Of a stretch of DNA of 64,000 nt, positions 53,077-62,239 are shown in pieces (the stretch's first letter is position 1; every line of letters begins with the position of its first letter). The notes under the pieces were generated by a model, which did no database searches, was not told the origin of the DNA, and worked only from the letters and a program-made list of their open reading frames with translations. Both the position numbers and the translations under genes were made by a program. The stretch is taken from the NCBI GenBank assembly GCA_905221605.1, contig CAJNDS010000003.1, forward strand, positions 91,001 to 155,000. Direction: 5' to 3'. This stretch comes from Symbiodinium natans. Taxonomy: Eukaryota > Sar > Dinophyceae > Suessiales > Symbiodiniaceae.

Positions 53077-53186
53077 GTTGCCAAACTCGTCATCCAGCCC
53101 TTCTTGACGGATGGATCCCTGAGCGATTGATCCCACTCTTCCTGCACGACCTGCTCGGTCCAATTGTACCATGTTTTGGCACAACC
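53077..53186 (-). CDS. Exon of the 50-53.7 kb gene
   Basis: Minus strand, 36 codons plus two bases, beginning GGT after TTTAG. It reads AKTWYNWTEQVVQEEWDQSL and then RDPSVKKGWMTSLA, ends AC before GTCACT. Third positions are about 72% G or C. Trp-rich. Upstream it joins in phase 0 to 53228-53263 across a pure telomere-type intron. Not recognised. Confidence 0.62.
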
Positions 53187-53227
53187 CTAAACCCTAAACC
53201 CTAAACCCTAAACCCTAAACCCTGAAC
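53187..53227 (-). other. 41-nt telomere-repeat intron
   Basis: Minus strand GTTCAGG followed by GTTTAGG repeats and ending TTTAG: a variant heptamer at the donor, perfect heptamers elsewhere. Flanking exons are both phase 0. Confidence 0.5.
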
Positions 53228-53263
53228 CTCGCGCAGCCGTCCAACACAGCGTGCCCTGAACAC
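53228..53263 (-). CDS. Exon of the 50-53.7 kb gene
   Basis: Minus strand, exactly 12 codons (VFRARCVGRLRE) between CCCCAACAG and GTTCAG. Basic. Joins in phase 0 to 53077-53186. Confidence 0.5.
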
Positions 53264-53316
53264 CTGTTGGGGTTACTCGTCGAACGGGGAGTGTGAATGC
53301 ATGCGAGAGTTCTAAC

Positions 53317-53344
53317 CAGCCCGCGACTTCTGAATCCTGCCACC
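53317..53344 (-). CDS. Exon of the 50-53.7 kb gene
   Basis: Minus strand, 28 nt from TTTAG to GTTAGA, reads VAGFRSRGL. It ends phase 0, matching the next exon. Confidence 0.42.
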
Positions 53345-53599
53345 CTAAACCCTAAACCCGAAACCCTAAACCCTAAACCTCATCCCCTAAACCCTTATCT
53401 CCAAACATCGCAAACGCCTAAACCCCCAACCCCAAAACCCCAAAACCCCAAAACCCCGAAACCGCAGCACGCCCTACATCCCAAAACCCCCTCCTCCGGG
53501 TCCTAATTCAGGATGTAGGGTGCGCCCCCTAAACCCTAAACCCTAAACCCTAAACCCTAAACCCTAAACCCTAAACCCTAAATTTCATGTGTTCTCAAC

Positions 53600-53689
53600 A
53601 GCCAAGGGGCCGTTCTCCGAGTTGATGACTTGGTTGTGCGCGTCATCCGCACTCAAGGTTTGGAGCTTCTTCTGCAACTGAGCGGCGGG
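53600..53689 (-). CDS. 5'-most clear exon of the 50-53.7 kb gene
   Basis: Minus strand after CCTAAG, 30 codons reading AAQLQKKLQTLSADDAHNQV and then INSENGPLA, donor candidate GTTGAG. Heptad-like helix, about 70% G or C third positions. The connection to 53317-53344 is not worked out. Confidence 0.55.
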
Positions 53690-53699
53690 CTTAGGGTTT

Positions 53700-53957
53700 T
53701 AGGGTTAGGGTTTAGGGTTTAGGGTTTAGGGTTTAGGGTTTAGGGTTTAGGGTTTAGGGTTTAGGGTTTAGGGTTTAGGGTTTAGGGTTTAGGGTTTAGG
53801 GTTTAGGGTTTAGGGTTTAGGGTTTTAGGTTTAGGGTTTTGGGTTTAGGGTTTAGGGTTTAGGGTTTAGGGTTTAGGGTTTAGGGTTTAGGGTTTAGGGT
53901 TTAGGGTTTAGGGTTTAGGGTTTAGGGTTTAGGGTTTAGGGTTTAGGGTTTAGGGCA
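53700..53957 (+). repeat. Long TTTAGGG array
   Basis: About 36 copies with two T-length variants. One of the longest arrays here. Confidence 0.97.
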
Positions 53958-54077
53958 CCAACACACAAGCCCTCAACAGACACATGCTCCTTCGGCCGTG
54001 GCCCTTCAGCGTTCCTTACGCTTCCGCTGTTCTTATCGCTTGTGGCTCCATCTTTGTTACAGGGTGGCCCTAAACCT

Positions 54078-54198
54078 AAACCTAAACCCTAAACCCTAAA
54101 CCCTAAACCCTAGACCCCTAAACCCTAAACCCTGAACCCTAAACCCTAAACCCTAAACCCTAAACCCTAAACCCTAAACCCTAAACCCTAGACCCCTA
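54078..54198 (-). repeat. CCCTAAA array
   Basis: About 16 copies with CCCTAGA variants at both ends. Confidence 0.95.
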
Positions 54199-54585
54199 AC
54201 CCTAAACTGCAGCCTTTTTAGATCCCCACAAGAACTTCCGGGATCCCCCCTCAGCATCCCCCCCTAAGCCCTAAACCCTATAAACCCTAAACCCTAAACC
54301 CTAAACCCTAAACCCTAAACCCTAAACCCTAAACCCTAAACCCTAAACCCGAAACCCTAAATCCCGAGCCCCCGAATTTGTGGCCATCTCCGGGTTTCTC
54401 GGTGTGAAGACCCAAAGCCCCCAAAGCCCCATCCCGAAAAAAATCTTGATGGGTGGGGTTTAGGGTGGAGGGTGTGGGGTTTTAGGGTTTAGGGTCTGGC
54501 GCATAACCCTAAACCCTAAACCCTAAACCCTAAACCCTAAACCCTAAACCCTAAACCCTAAAGCCTAAACCAGCCGGCACATCTT

Positions 54586-54675
54586 ATCTCGTGAAAGCAG
54601 GCTGAATGTCCCTCGAAAGACCTATGGATTCCGCAGCTGCTAAGTTGTCAGCAGAGTCAAGCGGCAGGGCTTCAA
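54586..54675 (-). CDS. Possible 3'-terminal exon
   Basis: Minus strand after TTCTTGAAG, reads LPLDSADNLAAAESIGLSRD and then IQPAFTR before TAA. Acidic helix. The long island upstream on this strand (54700-54900) is AT-rich and shows no feature I can name. Confidence 0.42.
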
Positions 54676-55035
54676 GAAATCCGAAAATAGAGCGTTATAC
54701 CTAAAAGAAGTTGAGCTCCAATAACAGAGATATACAAAACAAAGCATATCATATCAATCCTAAGCTAACATGCAGATATACATATCTTACTATTTAAAGT
54801 ACACGGTCTGTTCAAATCACATTTTACATGTACTTGTATGGAACGAACCTTCCACGATTACAATTGTAACTGATATTGCCTAGTCTCTCTCATACCGGGT
54901 ACGATGGTGAGTCTTTTTGTTTTCATGTAGGTAGGAAAAACAGCGTTGACACCTCCCAGATGAAATGCGAAACTGCTATTTGTTTGTAATGCATCCACAT
55001 GATTGTATGCAAAGCGACTGACAAGGTCTCACTGC

Positions 55036-55262
55036 CGAAGAAGACCCAATACACGCACCATGGTCGCCCACAGACAGCGAAGAATGCCAAACAGGGGCTT
55101 GGGTGGCTGAAAGCGGCCACCACCCCAGTTTCCGGCCATAAATCCTAACCCTGAACCCCAAACACCAAACCCTAAACCCTGGACACCGATGTGCAACAAC
55201 AAGGCTCGATGGATAGCTTGAAAATCAAGGGCAATGGCGTCACCGGTGTTGAAGTAATTCCC
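55036..55262 (-). CDS. Two exons across a telomere-like intron
   Basis: Minus strand. Exon 55178-55262 after ATCAAG reads GNYFNTGDAIALDFQAIHRA and then LLLHIGVQ, leaving one G before GTTTAG. The intron is CCCTAAA/CCCCAAA-type sequence to GGGTTAG. The next exon (down to about 55036) in the matching phase reads MAGNWGGGRFQPPKPLFGIL and ends CA before GTGAGA. Hydrophobic helices. Product unknown. Confidence 0.48.
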
Positions 55263-55534
55263 CTTGATTAAACGCTACACCCTAAACCCTAAACCAAAAA
55301 AGGGGTTGGAGGGGGCGACACCTACAAGGTTCCTATGTTCGACCGGCCTTCTTACTCACCTGCAAACCCTGCTAGGGCCAACGGAAAAGAACCCCAAACC
55401 CCAAATCCCGAAGCCACGAAGCGCCCACAACCAAAAAAAAAACATGCAAAAGCCTAAGGCCTAAGCCCCAAACCCTAAGCCCTAAACCCTAAGCCAGAGA
55501 CCCTGACCCTAAACCCTGAACCCGAAATCTACCG

Positions 55535-55606
55535 AGGTCCGCACGAAGTTGAAGACCCCAGCTCCGTAGGTAGACGATGGGATCATAACCTCGGCAGCTG
55601 CGGGTT
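55535..55606 (-). CDS. Probable exon
   Basis: Minus strand after CCCGCAG, reads AEVMIPSSTYGAGVFNFVRT, donor candidate GTAGAT. Not recognised. Confidence 0.48.
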
Positions 55607-55625
55607 TGGGGGTGTTTGGGAGTTT

Positions 55626-55716
55626 GTAGGGTTTAGGGTTTAGGGTTTAGGGTTTAGGGTTTAGGGTTTAGGGTTTAGGGTTTAGGGTTTAGGGTTTAGG
55701 GTTTAGGGTTTCGGGT
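55626..55716 (+). repeat. TTTAGGG array
   Basis: About 12 copies. Confidence 0.96.
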
Positions 55717-55966
55717 TTGGGGTTTAGAGATACAAAGTTTACAGGGGTTAGAGCTTCGGACTTGGGTTGAGGGTTTAGGGTCTTGGGCTTAGGGTGTAGG
55801 GTTTAGGGGTTGCAGGGTTTATGGGGTTTATAGGGTCTGCAGGGTTGACCAGGTTTAGTTGGTTTACAGGGTTCAGTTGGTTTTGGGGTTCAGTGCTGAG
55901 TGAGTTTATGGTTCTACTTCCAGCCCTGAACCCTAAACCCTAATCCCTAAACCCTAAACCCTAAAC

Positions 55967-56051
55967 CCCATTTCCAGGCCTCCTGAAACCGGTGTTTCGG
56001 GAAACTGACTGCATGTAAGGTGAAGCACAGCTCCTCGCTCAAGGTCGGACC
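55967..56051 (-). CDS. Exon ending at a telomeric donor
   Basis: Minus strand, reads GPTLSEELCFTLHAVSFPKH and then RFQEAWKW, with GTTTAG of a telomere block as donor. Not recognised. Confidence 0.45.
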
Positions 56052-56334
56052 CCGAACCCTCAGGAGGACCCTCCTGAGGCCTCAAAAACTCCCAAAACTA
56101 AAATGTTTCATTGGGGTTTAAATATTCCTACACAGAGAGGTTCAGGGTTTAAGGTTTAGGGTTGAGGGTTTGGGGGTGTGGCGTTTAGGGCTTAGGGAGG
56201 GCGATTTTGATCTTCAGGAAATTGCCGGGTTCAGTGCTTGAAGCTCGCTAGGGTTGGAGGATTTCAGGCTCTTTCCTTCAGGGTTTAAGGTTTTAGGGCT
56301 CTTAGGGCTATAGCTCCCTCAACCCTGAATCCTG

Positions 56335-56440
56335 AAACTCGCCAGCTGCTGAGGGACGCCAAAGGCGTAGCTCCACCTGGGTTTCCGCTGCACACCCTGT
56401 ACCAGGCCATACTGGTCGGGCTCACCTCGCGGGCGTCAGA
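56335..56440 (-). CDS. Probable exon
   Basis: Minus strand, reads EPDQYGLVQGVQRKPRWSYA and then FGVPQQLASF. Splice edges not fixed. Not recognised. Confidence 0.48.
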
Positions 56441-56532
56441 AAGGTGGGGGTTTAAGGTTTGGTGGGCTTGTGGGCTTTGAGAAAAACACCTAAACCCTAA
56501 ACCCTAAACCCTAAACCCTAATTAAGCCTAAA

Positions 56533-56590
56533 CCCTAAGCCCTGCAGAAGCGAGCTCAGGAGCTTGCGTAGTCGAAACGCGCGCAAAAAC
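56533..56590 (-). CDS. Possible small exon, basic hydrophobic
   Basis: Minus strand, reads LFLRAFRLRKLLSSLLQ before CAG/GGCTTAG. Amphipathic helix. Bordered upstream by MITE H. Confidence 0.35.
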
Positions 56591-56630
56591 AACAGGGGAG
56601 CAAATAGGGGAGCCTATTTATACTTGGAGG

Positions 56631-56764
56631 TTTGCGGTGCTTAATAACCAATTATACATGTATTTATAACGCACTTAAAGCCCCTTAAATACCTGACCAT
56701 GGTTATCATTGGGTGAAAAGTGCAATTGCTATTTGGTGAGTAAGTACCATTAACCTCCAAGTAG
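56631..56764. mobile_element. MITE family H copy
   Basis: Ends TACTTGGAGGTT and AACCTCCAAGTAG are inverted. The interior GGTTATCATTGGGTG matches the 32.9 kb copy (GTTATCATTGGGG). Confidence 0.7.
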
Positions 56765-56791
56765 TTATCTACACAACTGTGCGTTTTTTGT

Positions 56792-56898
56792 CTTGGCAGC
56801 CCAGTAACATGATAAGGGTACCTTTTTTGGGCTGGTTACTTTACAAGGGAACCTTGAACCCCCCGAAAAAGTGGAAAGGGTACCACTGGTCTACCAAG
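56792..56898. mobile_element. MITE family B variant, nested copy 1
   Basis: Ends CTTGGCAGCCCAGTAAC and TCTACCAAG. Interior GATAAGGGTACCTTTTTTGG. Sits inside the 295-bp duplicated unit. Confidence 0.75.
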
Positions 56899-57089
56899 TT
56901 GGAGATTCCCATTATAGTATGGAGCCGTACACTTTGTGTAGGGTAACCGTCGCCAAAAACGGCATCATGGTTAAAGCAGTAGCTTAAGTAGGGCAGGTTA
57001 TAATTGGGCGCAAAGTGCAAATACTATTTGGTTAGTAAGTACCTTTATCCTCCAAGTAGTTCTCTACACAGCTTTGCGTATCTTTTTGG

Positions 57090-57190
57090 CTTGGTAGCCC
57101 AGTAACATGATAAGGGTACCTTTTTTGGGCTGGTTACTCTACAAGGGGACCTTGAACCCCCCGAAAAAGTGGAAAGGGTACCACTGGTCT
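57090..57190. mobile_element. MITE family B variant, nested copy 2
   Basis: Begins CTTGGTAGCCCAGTAAC. Nearly identical to copy 1, but its last bases are deleted together with adjoining sequence. Confidence 0.7.
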
Positions 57191-57381
57191 GCCATTCTAG
57201 TACGGAGCCGTACACTTTGTGTAGGGAAACCGTCTCCAAACACCTGCACAAAGGTGAAAGCAGCGGTCCAAGTAGGGTAAGTATGGTCACTACTGGCTAC
57301 AACCTTATCTGGGGCACTTGCAATAAACCCTAAACCCTAAACCCTAAACCATGGAACTCCGAGGGAACCCTCAACTCTGCA

Positions 57382-57489
57382 CTAAGCCCGGCTCGGTGCG
57401 CCTCCGGAGCAGTGCAGCATGACCTTGTTGATGATGTTGGCAGACATCGCATCGTTCACTGCAATGTTGTGCTCGAAGTAGGTGTTCAC
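57382..57489 (-). CDS. Exon, probably C-terminal
   Basis: Minus strand, exactly 36 codons after GCCACGAG, reads VNTYFEHNIAVNDAMSANII and then NKVMLHCSGG, ending TAG (or GC donor five bases earlier). About 76% G or C third positions. Not recognised. Confidence 0.58.
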   Translation of the reverse strand: MNTYFEHNIAVNDAMSANIINKVMLHCSGGAPSRA

Positions 57490-57504
57490 CTCGTGGCAGG
57501 CGGG

Positions 57505-57612
57505 GGGGGGGGGTTTAGGGTTTGGGTTTAGGGTTTAGGGTTTAGGGTTTAGGGTTTAGGGTTTAGGGTTTAGGGTTTAGGGTTTAGGGTTTAGGGTTTA
57601 GGGTTTAGGGTT
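57505..57612 (+). repeat. TTTAGGG array
   Basis: About 14 copies after a G-run. Confidence 0.96.
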
Positions 57613-57944
57613 ATGGTGAGGGCTGCCTCGACATCAAAGAAGCGTAAGCCCTAAAAGACTGGTCCTTCGAGTTTATGGCTTCTAGGTGGGGTTGCAGTGT
57701 GGGGTTTAGGGTTTTGGGGGTCCTAAGTATCACAAAAACCTTCGCAACACGGCTCCACTCTAGAAGCATAGAATGGCGCAAAAACCCTAGCCCCTAAACG
57801 CTAAACCCATTCCTAGACCTGTTTATGGGCTTCACTTGGGGTTTACGAGAATAGGGGGCCCCCAACATAAAGGATTCCTTTATCATAAGGACCCCAATAA
57901 GGTACCCTTCTTTTCGGAAAAAAACTAAACCCTAAACCCTAAAC

Positions 57945-58036
57945 CCGAAATCCTTGAATGTAGGCAGGAGGCCATCGCTTGCACGTTGTCGGTCAATGTG
58001 TAGTAGAACTGAATGGCCTGCGCTGAAGAGGCGCGG
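57945..58036 (-). CDS. Exon ending at a telomeric donor
   Basis: Minus strand, reads SAQAIQFYYTLTDNVQAMAS and then CLHSRIS, leaving one G before GTTTAG. Strong codon structure. Not recognised. Confidence 0.52.
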
Positions 58037-58308
58037 CTTTCAGGGTTCCCCGGGTTCAGGTCTTGAGTTCTTGGCTATCTAATGGCAGCTACATGGTCTC
58101 TTCATAATATGGTCCCTTGCCTCCTGCTATGGGTTCTGGAGTGTGGGCTTTCGGGGTTCAGAGGGTATATAAGGGGTATCTCGGGGTTATCTAAGGGTAG
58201 TTCCATGGTCCTTTAAGGCCAAAACATGAACCACAAGGGTCCATCAAACGTGCAATGGAACAACCGGCTCCCCTACAGGGCCAGAGGAGGCCAAAACAGG
58301 CCTACCAA

Positions 58309-58389
58309 TTGCTTAAGAACCCCGGATTTTTTTTTAAAACTATTCCTCATTAAGGGTAATACTTTATTCTTTTGGGGGTTCTTAAGCAA
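58309..58389. mobile_element. MITE family E copy (81 bp core)
   Basis: TTGCTTAAGAACCC and GGGTTCTTAAGCAA are inverted, with outer CCTACCAA and AGTAG as in the 48.3 kb copy. Interior differs, so ends are better conserved than the middle. Confidence 0.82.
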
Positions 58390-58519
58390 ATAATGAAGGG
58401 AGTAGTAAGGGAGGGGGGTGGAAGCCCCCCCCCATGTTCCCTTTTTGAAGGATGGATTTGATGTCAAAAAACCTCTTTGTAATGTATAAGGACCCTGAAG
58501 CCTAAATTCTAAAGCCTAA

Positions 58520-58667
58520 ACAGAGTGAGCCCGGAGCCGTCGAGCATGGCGAACGAGCCGAAACCGGCGGACCTGCCCGGACCCCTGCCTGGAAGCCAGA
58601 AACCTTCCACAACATCGCTGTGCGCGCGGACGGTTCGGGCACCGCATTTTTCATGAGAAACCCGAAA
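58520..58667 (-). CDS. Probable long exon
   Basis: Minus strand open for about 45 codons from a TTTAG/GG edge: GARTVRAHSDVVEGFWLPGR, then SAGFGSFAMLDGSGLTLF. About 72% G or C third positions. The plus strand is also open from an ATG (58526), so strand is not certain. Not recognised. Confidence 0.45.
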
Positions 58668-59032
58668 CCCTAAACCCTAAACCCTAAACCCTAAATACTC
58701 GGGCGGGCAGGACCGGGCCACTTACCGAGCCCGGGGCATGGAATTTAAGGTTTGGGGCACATTAGGGCTTCAGAGTTTCGGGTTTAGGGTTTAGGGCTTA
58801 GGGTTTATATAGGGTTTAGGGTTTCGGGTGTAGGGCTTGGGGTCGCCACTTTAGGGGTTTAATTCAGGGCGTGGCAAGTTCGGGGTTCGGGCTCAAGTGG
58901 TTCGGCGTCCTTTGGGGGCTCTGGGGGTTCAAGCACCCCTAAACCCTACACCCTAAACCCTGAACCCTGAACCCTAAACCCTAAACCCTAAACCCTACTA
59001 GGCCAGATAAAAGGTTCAGGGTTTGGCGAAGC

Positions 59033-59103
59033 CTGGTCTGCGGCCACTGAGTTGCTGAGCTGCGTGTCCTTGTAGACCAGCTCGACCCTCAGCTTTTGAC
59101 CTC
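59033..59103 (-). CDS. Exon with GC donor
   Basis: Minus strand, reads GQKLRVELVYKDTQLSNSVA and ends GACCAG before GCTTCG. Beta-strand-like alternation. Not recognised. Confidence 0.52.
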
Positions 59104-59190
59104 CAGGTTTAGGGTTTAGGGTTTAGGGTTTCGGGTTTAGGGTTTAGGGTTTAGTGGTACAGGAAGGGCTTAGGGTTTAGGGCTCAGGGC

Positions 59191-59259
59191 TTCGGACGCC
59201 CGGCTAGGCCGTCGTAGCCCAAGGGCCCCAAGGTCCTGGATGGTCACCCCAAAAGAGCC
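59191..59259 (-). CDS. Probable exon with GC donor
   Basis: Minus strand, exactly 23 codons after CGTCTAG: GSFGVTIQDLGALGLRRPSR, ends GAA before GCCCTG. Not recognised. Confidence 0.48.
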
Positions 59260-59344
59260 CTAGACGAAGAACCCTAAGCCCTAAACCCTAAACCGAGTGG
59301 CCAGGAGGCAGTGCAAGTTTGGGGTTTAGAGTTTAGGATTTAGG

Positions 59345-59455
59345 CCTGGTAGCCCAGCAACCATATTATAACAAGGGCACCCTTTTTTGGCTAGGTTCTT
59401 GTCTAAGGGAACCCATAACCAAGAAAAGGGTAAAGGGTACCACTGGGCTACCAAG
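59345..59455. mobile_element. MITE family B variant (111 bp)
   Basis: Ends CCTGGTAGCCCAG and CTGGGCTACCAAG, flanked by the 4-bp duplication TAGG (59341-59344 and 59456-59459), again derived from telomere-like sequence on the left. Confidence 0.85.
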
Positions 59456-59869
59456 TAGGGCCTCCTTGAAGGTTCATGGCTTGCTCGAGCGGGGTGTTTT
59501 AAGCAGGCTAGGTATCGACGCCACAGTCTGTTTATGGGCCACCATACGAACCCCCCCCCCCCCAAACAATAAGCCCTGAACCCTAAGCCCTAAGCCCTAA
59601 ACCCTAAACCCTAAACCCGAAGCCCTAAACCCTAAACCCTAAACCCTAAGCCCTAAACCCTAAACTCTAAACGTTAAGCCCGAAGCCCTATAAACCCTCC
59701 AAGGCCGCACCAAGACAGGCAAAGGGGCCCCATGTAACGCCCTTGAGCTCAACCCTGATTGGGGGTAGGGACTGCTTCAGGGTTTAAGTTGGGGTGTAGG
59801 CTTTAGGGTGTAGGGTGTAGGGTTTAGTTTAGGGTCCAGGGTTTAGGGTTTAGGGCTTGGGGTTTCGGG

Positions 59870-60350
59870 TCTAAGATTACCCTCCATTGAGAACCACATT
59901 GAACAGGCGAAGCTGTATCTAGTTTCGGATTTCCTGCTTCTGCATGAGTTCCAGCTTGTCAAAGAAGCTTTCCGGCAATGAGTGTTCCCGTTTTGGCCTG
60001 TGTTTCTACTAGGGGCAAAAGAGGTCCAAAACTGGACCCTTATTTTTGGACAGCACGAAAAGCACGCCGGCAGCCGGCAGGAATCCACCGCGTCTCAGAC
60101 GCTGCCATGAAAAAGTCAACACTGCAGCTGTCGGTATCGCTCGGCTGCTAGAAGAACTCACTTCTCCAATAACCAAGGGAAAACAAGGTTAAACTTTATT
60201 ATTCCTACTAAATAAGGAAACCCAAAAAGTTTAAAGTTCAACTGTTGGCTGAGTAAGAGGAGCTGCTGCCGATGAAGAACCATAGTCGTAGCTTAACCCT
60301 GCAGTCGGTTTTCGTTGAGCACTCCAAGACCAGTCCGAGAGCTGCGTTTA
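59870..60350 (-). CDS. Multi-exon segment around MITE A
   Basis: Minus strand. About 60261-60350 reads LGLVLECSTKTDCRVKLRLW. MITE A follows (60157-60257). Then about 60040-60149 reads SRAIPTAAVLTFSWQRLRRG and GVLFVLSKNK. A short intron to CACAG follows. About 59930-60005 reads REHSLPESFFDKLELMQKQE with only about one third G/C at second positions. After GAAATC...TAG comes 59882-59923, IQLRLFNVVLNG, before GTAATC. The in-frame TAG between the last two could be the end of a 15-nt GA-AG intron. Not recognised. Confidence 0.48.
60157..60257. mobile_element. MITE family A, copy 3
   Basis: Same interior as the 6.7 and 9.7 kb copies (CTTCTCCAATAACCAAGGG, AAAGTTTAAAGTTCA) with more substitutions. 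Lies between two minus-strand open blocks, where an intron is expected. Confidence 0.75.
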
Positions 60351-60423
60351 GGGTTTAGGGTTTAGGGTTTAGGGTTGAGGGTTTAGGGTTTAGGGCTAGA
60401 CTTTAGGGCCGTTTAGAGCTTAC

Positions 60424-60589
60424 GTAGGGTGAAGGCCATTCCAAGAACCTCCTTAGAAATGCACTCCAAAAAAACATCCCTAGTGGAACTCCGAGAACAC
60501 AGAGCATTCCAAAAATCGGCTAGTGCCCCTCTTATACTCTGTACGTTGGAACCCCCGTCGTGGGCCTTCGGGTCGGCACAAGACAGACC
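60424..60589 (-). CDS. Long exon with clean splice sites
   Basis: Minus strand, 166 nt from a CTTAG telomere-like acceptor to the donor GTAAGC. Open for 55 codons: ADPKAHDGGSNVQSIRGALA, DFWNALCSRSSTRDVFLECI, SKEVLGMAFTL. The longest spliced-looking open block in the window. Predicted helical. No family recognised. Confidence 0.62.
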
Positions 60590-61349
60590 CTAAGCCCTAA
60601 ACCCTAAATCCTAAGCCCTAAACCCTAAGCCCTAAGCCCTCAACCCTAAACCCTAAACCGAAAACCCTAAACCCTAAAGAACCATCAGTCGGCCAGGGCC
60701 CCCGGCCACTCAGTGTGTCAAGGCCTCCGGCAGCATTGACCTGGCCAAGGCCGGCGGTAGGATCTGGGGGTTGTTTTAGGTGTCTTGGTGTTTGGGGCTT
60801 GGGTCTTCCCTAGAAGCTGTTTTGACTTCAGAAGTCTACTTCGTACCCCCTAGAACCCCTATTTTAACCCCCCCCCATAACCCACCTCCTTAACCCTACT
60901 TACTAAGTCAAAAAGGGCTTCCAAGTAGGGCCTTGGGGCTGAGGGTCTAGGATTTAGGGCCCTAAACCCTAATTCTAAACTTTGAGGGCTTCAGGCGGCT
61001 TCAGAATCAGCTAGGCGACCCCTCCTGAAACATCCTAAGCCCTAAACCCGAAACTGCCCCAAGCCCCCTTGAACGCAGATTAACTGAGGGTTTAGGGTTT
61101 AGGGTTTAGGGTTTGGGGAAATTTAAGTTCAAGGTCTAGAAGTCTGGGGGCTAGGATAAAGATGCTGAAGCCGATCCACTATAAATCACAAATCCTACAC
61201 GCTCCAACCCAAAACCCCGAAACCCAAAACCCCGAAATGTGTCTATACTTTGGGATCTTCAGAAGGATACCGAAAGGTTCCGATTGCCCGGTTTTGCGCC
61301 CAAACTAAGCCCCTAACCCTAAGTCGCAAGCCCTTAGATGGTTTAAACC

Positions 61350-61838
61350 CCAAACCCTGAACCCTGAACCCCCAAACCCCCAAACCCCCAAACCCCCAAA
61401 CCCCCAAACCCTAAACCCTAAACCCTAAACCCTCACCCCAAAACCCCTAAACCCCCAAACCCCTAGACCCCCAAACCCCCAAACCCCCAAACCCCCAAAC
61501 CCTAAACCCTAAACCCTTAACCCTAAACCCTAAACCCTAACCCCTAACCCCAAAACCCCTAAACCCCCAAACCCCTAGACCCCTAGACCCCCAAACCCCC
61601 AAACCCCCAAACCCTAACCCCTAAACCCTAACCCCCAAACCCCCAAAACCCTAAACCCCCAACCCCTAAACCCCAACCCTAAACCCACCCTCACCCTAAA
61701 CCCTAAACCCAACCCCTAACCCCTAAACCCCAAACCCCCAAACCCCTAGACCCCCAAACCCCCCCCCCAAACCCCCAAACCCAAACCCCCAAACCCCCAA
61801 ACCCCCAAACCCTAGATCCCAAACACTAAACCCAAACC

Positions 61839-61884
<46 letters not shown>

Positions 61885-61960
61885 ACCCTAAACCCTAAAC
61901 CCTAAACCCTAAACCCTAAACCCAAAACCCAAAACCCAAAACCCAAACCCTCAACCCTAA
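61350..61960 (-). repeat. Degenerate C-rich telomere-variant field
   Basis: About 600 bp of CCCCCAAA, CCCCTAGA, CCCTCAA and CCCTAAA mixtures. A block of about 110 bp recurs (near 61430 and 61545), so segmental duplication has enlarged it. Confidence 0.93.
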
Positions 61961-61971
61961 AAGGCCTTCTC

Positions 61972-62032
61972 CTTCCACCACTCCAGGCCCCTGTCGAAGT
62001 TCGGCCCTGGCGGTGGGACTGCTCATTGAGCT
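61972..62032 (-). CDS. Possible exon
   Basis: Minus strand after GAGCAG, reads PPPGPNFDRGLEWWKEKA and then an AAG/GCC donor candidate. Charged and aromatic. Bordered by telomere arrays on both sides. Not recognised. Confidence 0.4.
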
Positions 62033-62034
62033 CG

Positions 62035-62112
62035 GTTTAGGGTTTAGGGTTTAGGGTTTAGGGTTTAGGGTTTAGGGTTTAGGGTTTAGGGTTTAGGGTT
62101 TAGGGTTTAGGG
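62035..62112 (+). repeat. TTTAGGG array
   Basis: About 11 perfect copies. Confidence 0.96.
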
Positions 62113-62239
62113 CCTCGGGGGTTTCAGGGGCGCGGGCCCCCCTGTGGTTGGGGTGGCTGGGGTTTAGGGTTTAGGGTTCAGGGTTTAAGGGTTTCGGGTT
62201 TAGGGTTTGGGGGTTTAGGGTTTAGGGTTTAGGAGTTAG

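Larger units (their letters stand above)
56703..57285. repeat. Tandem duplication, period about 295 bp
   Basis: Two copies (from about 56703 and 56998) of a composite: the end of a family H element, then GTAGTTCTCTACACAGCTTTGCG, a nested family B MITE, and AGCCGTACACTTTGTGTAGGG. The second copy lacks about 14 bp after its MITE. The arrangement shows nesting first, duplication later. Confidence 0.85.

Noticed and set aside
60680-60775. Plus-strand exon reading TQCVKASGSIDLAKAGG
   Set aside because: The minus strand of the same island is also open with usable splice sites. Without transcripts the strand cannot be chosen, so no feature is listed.
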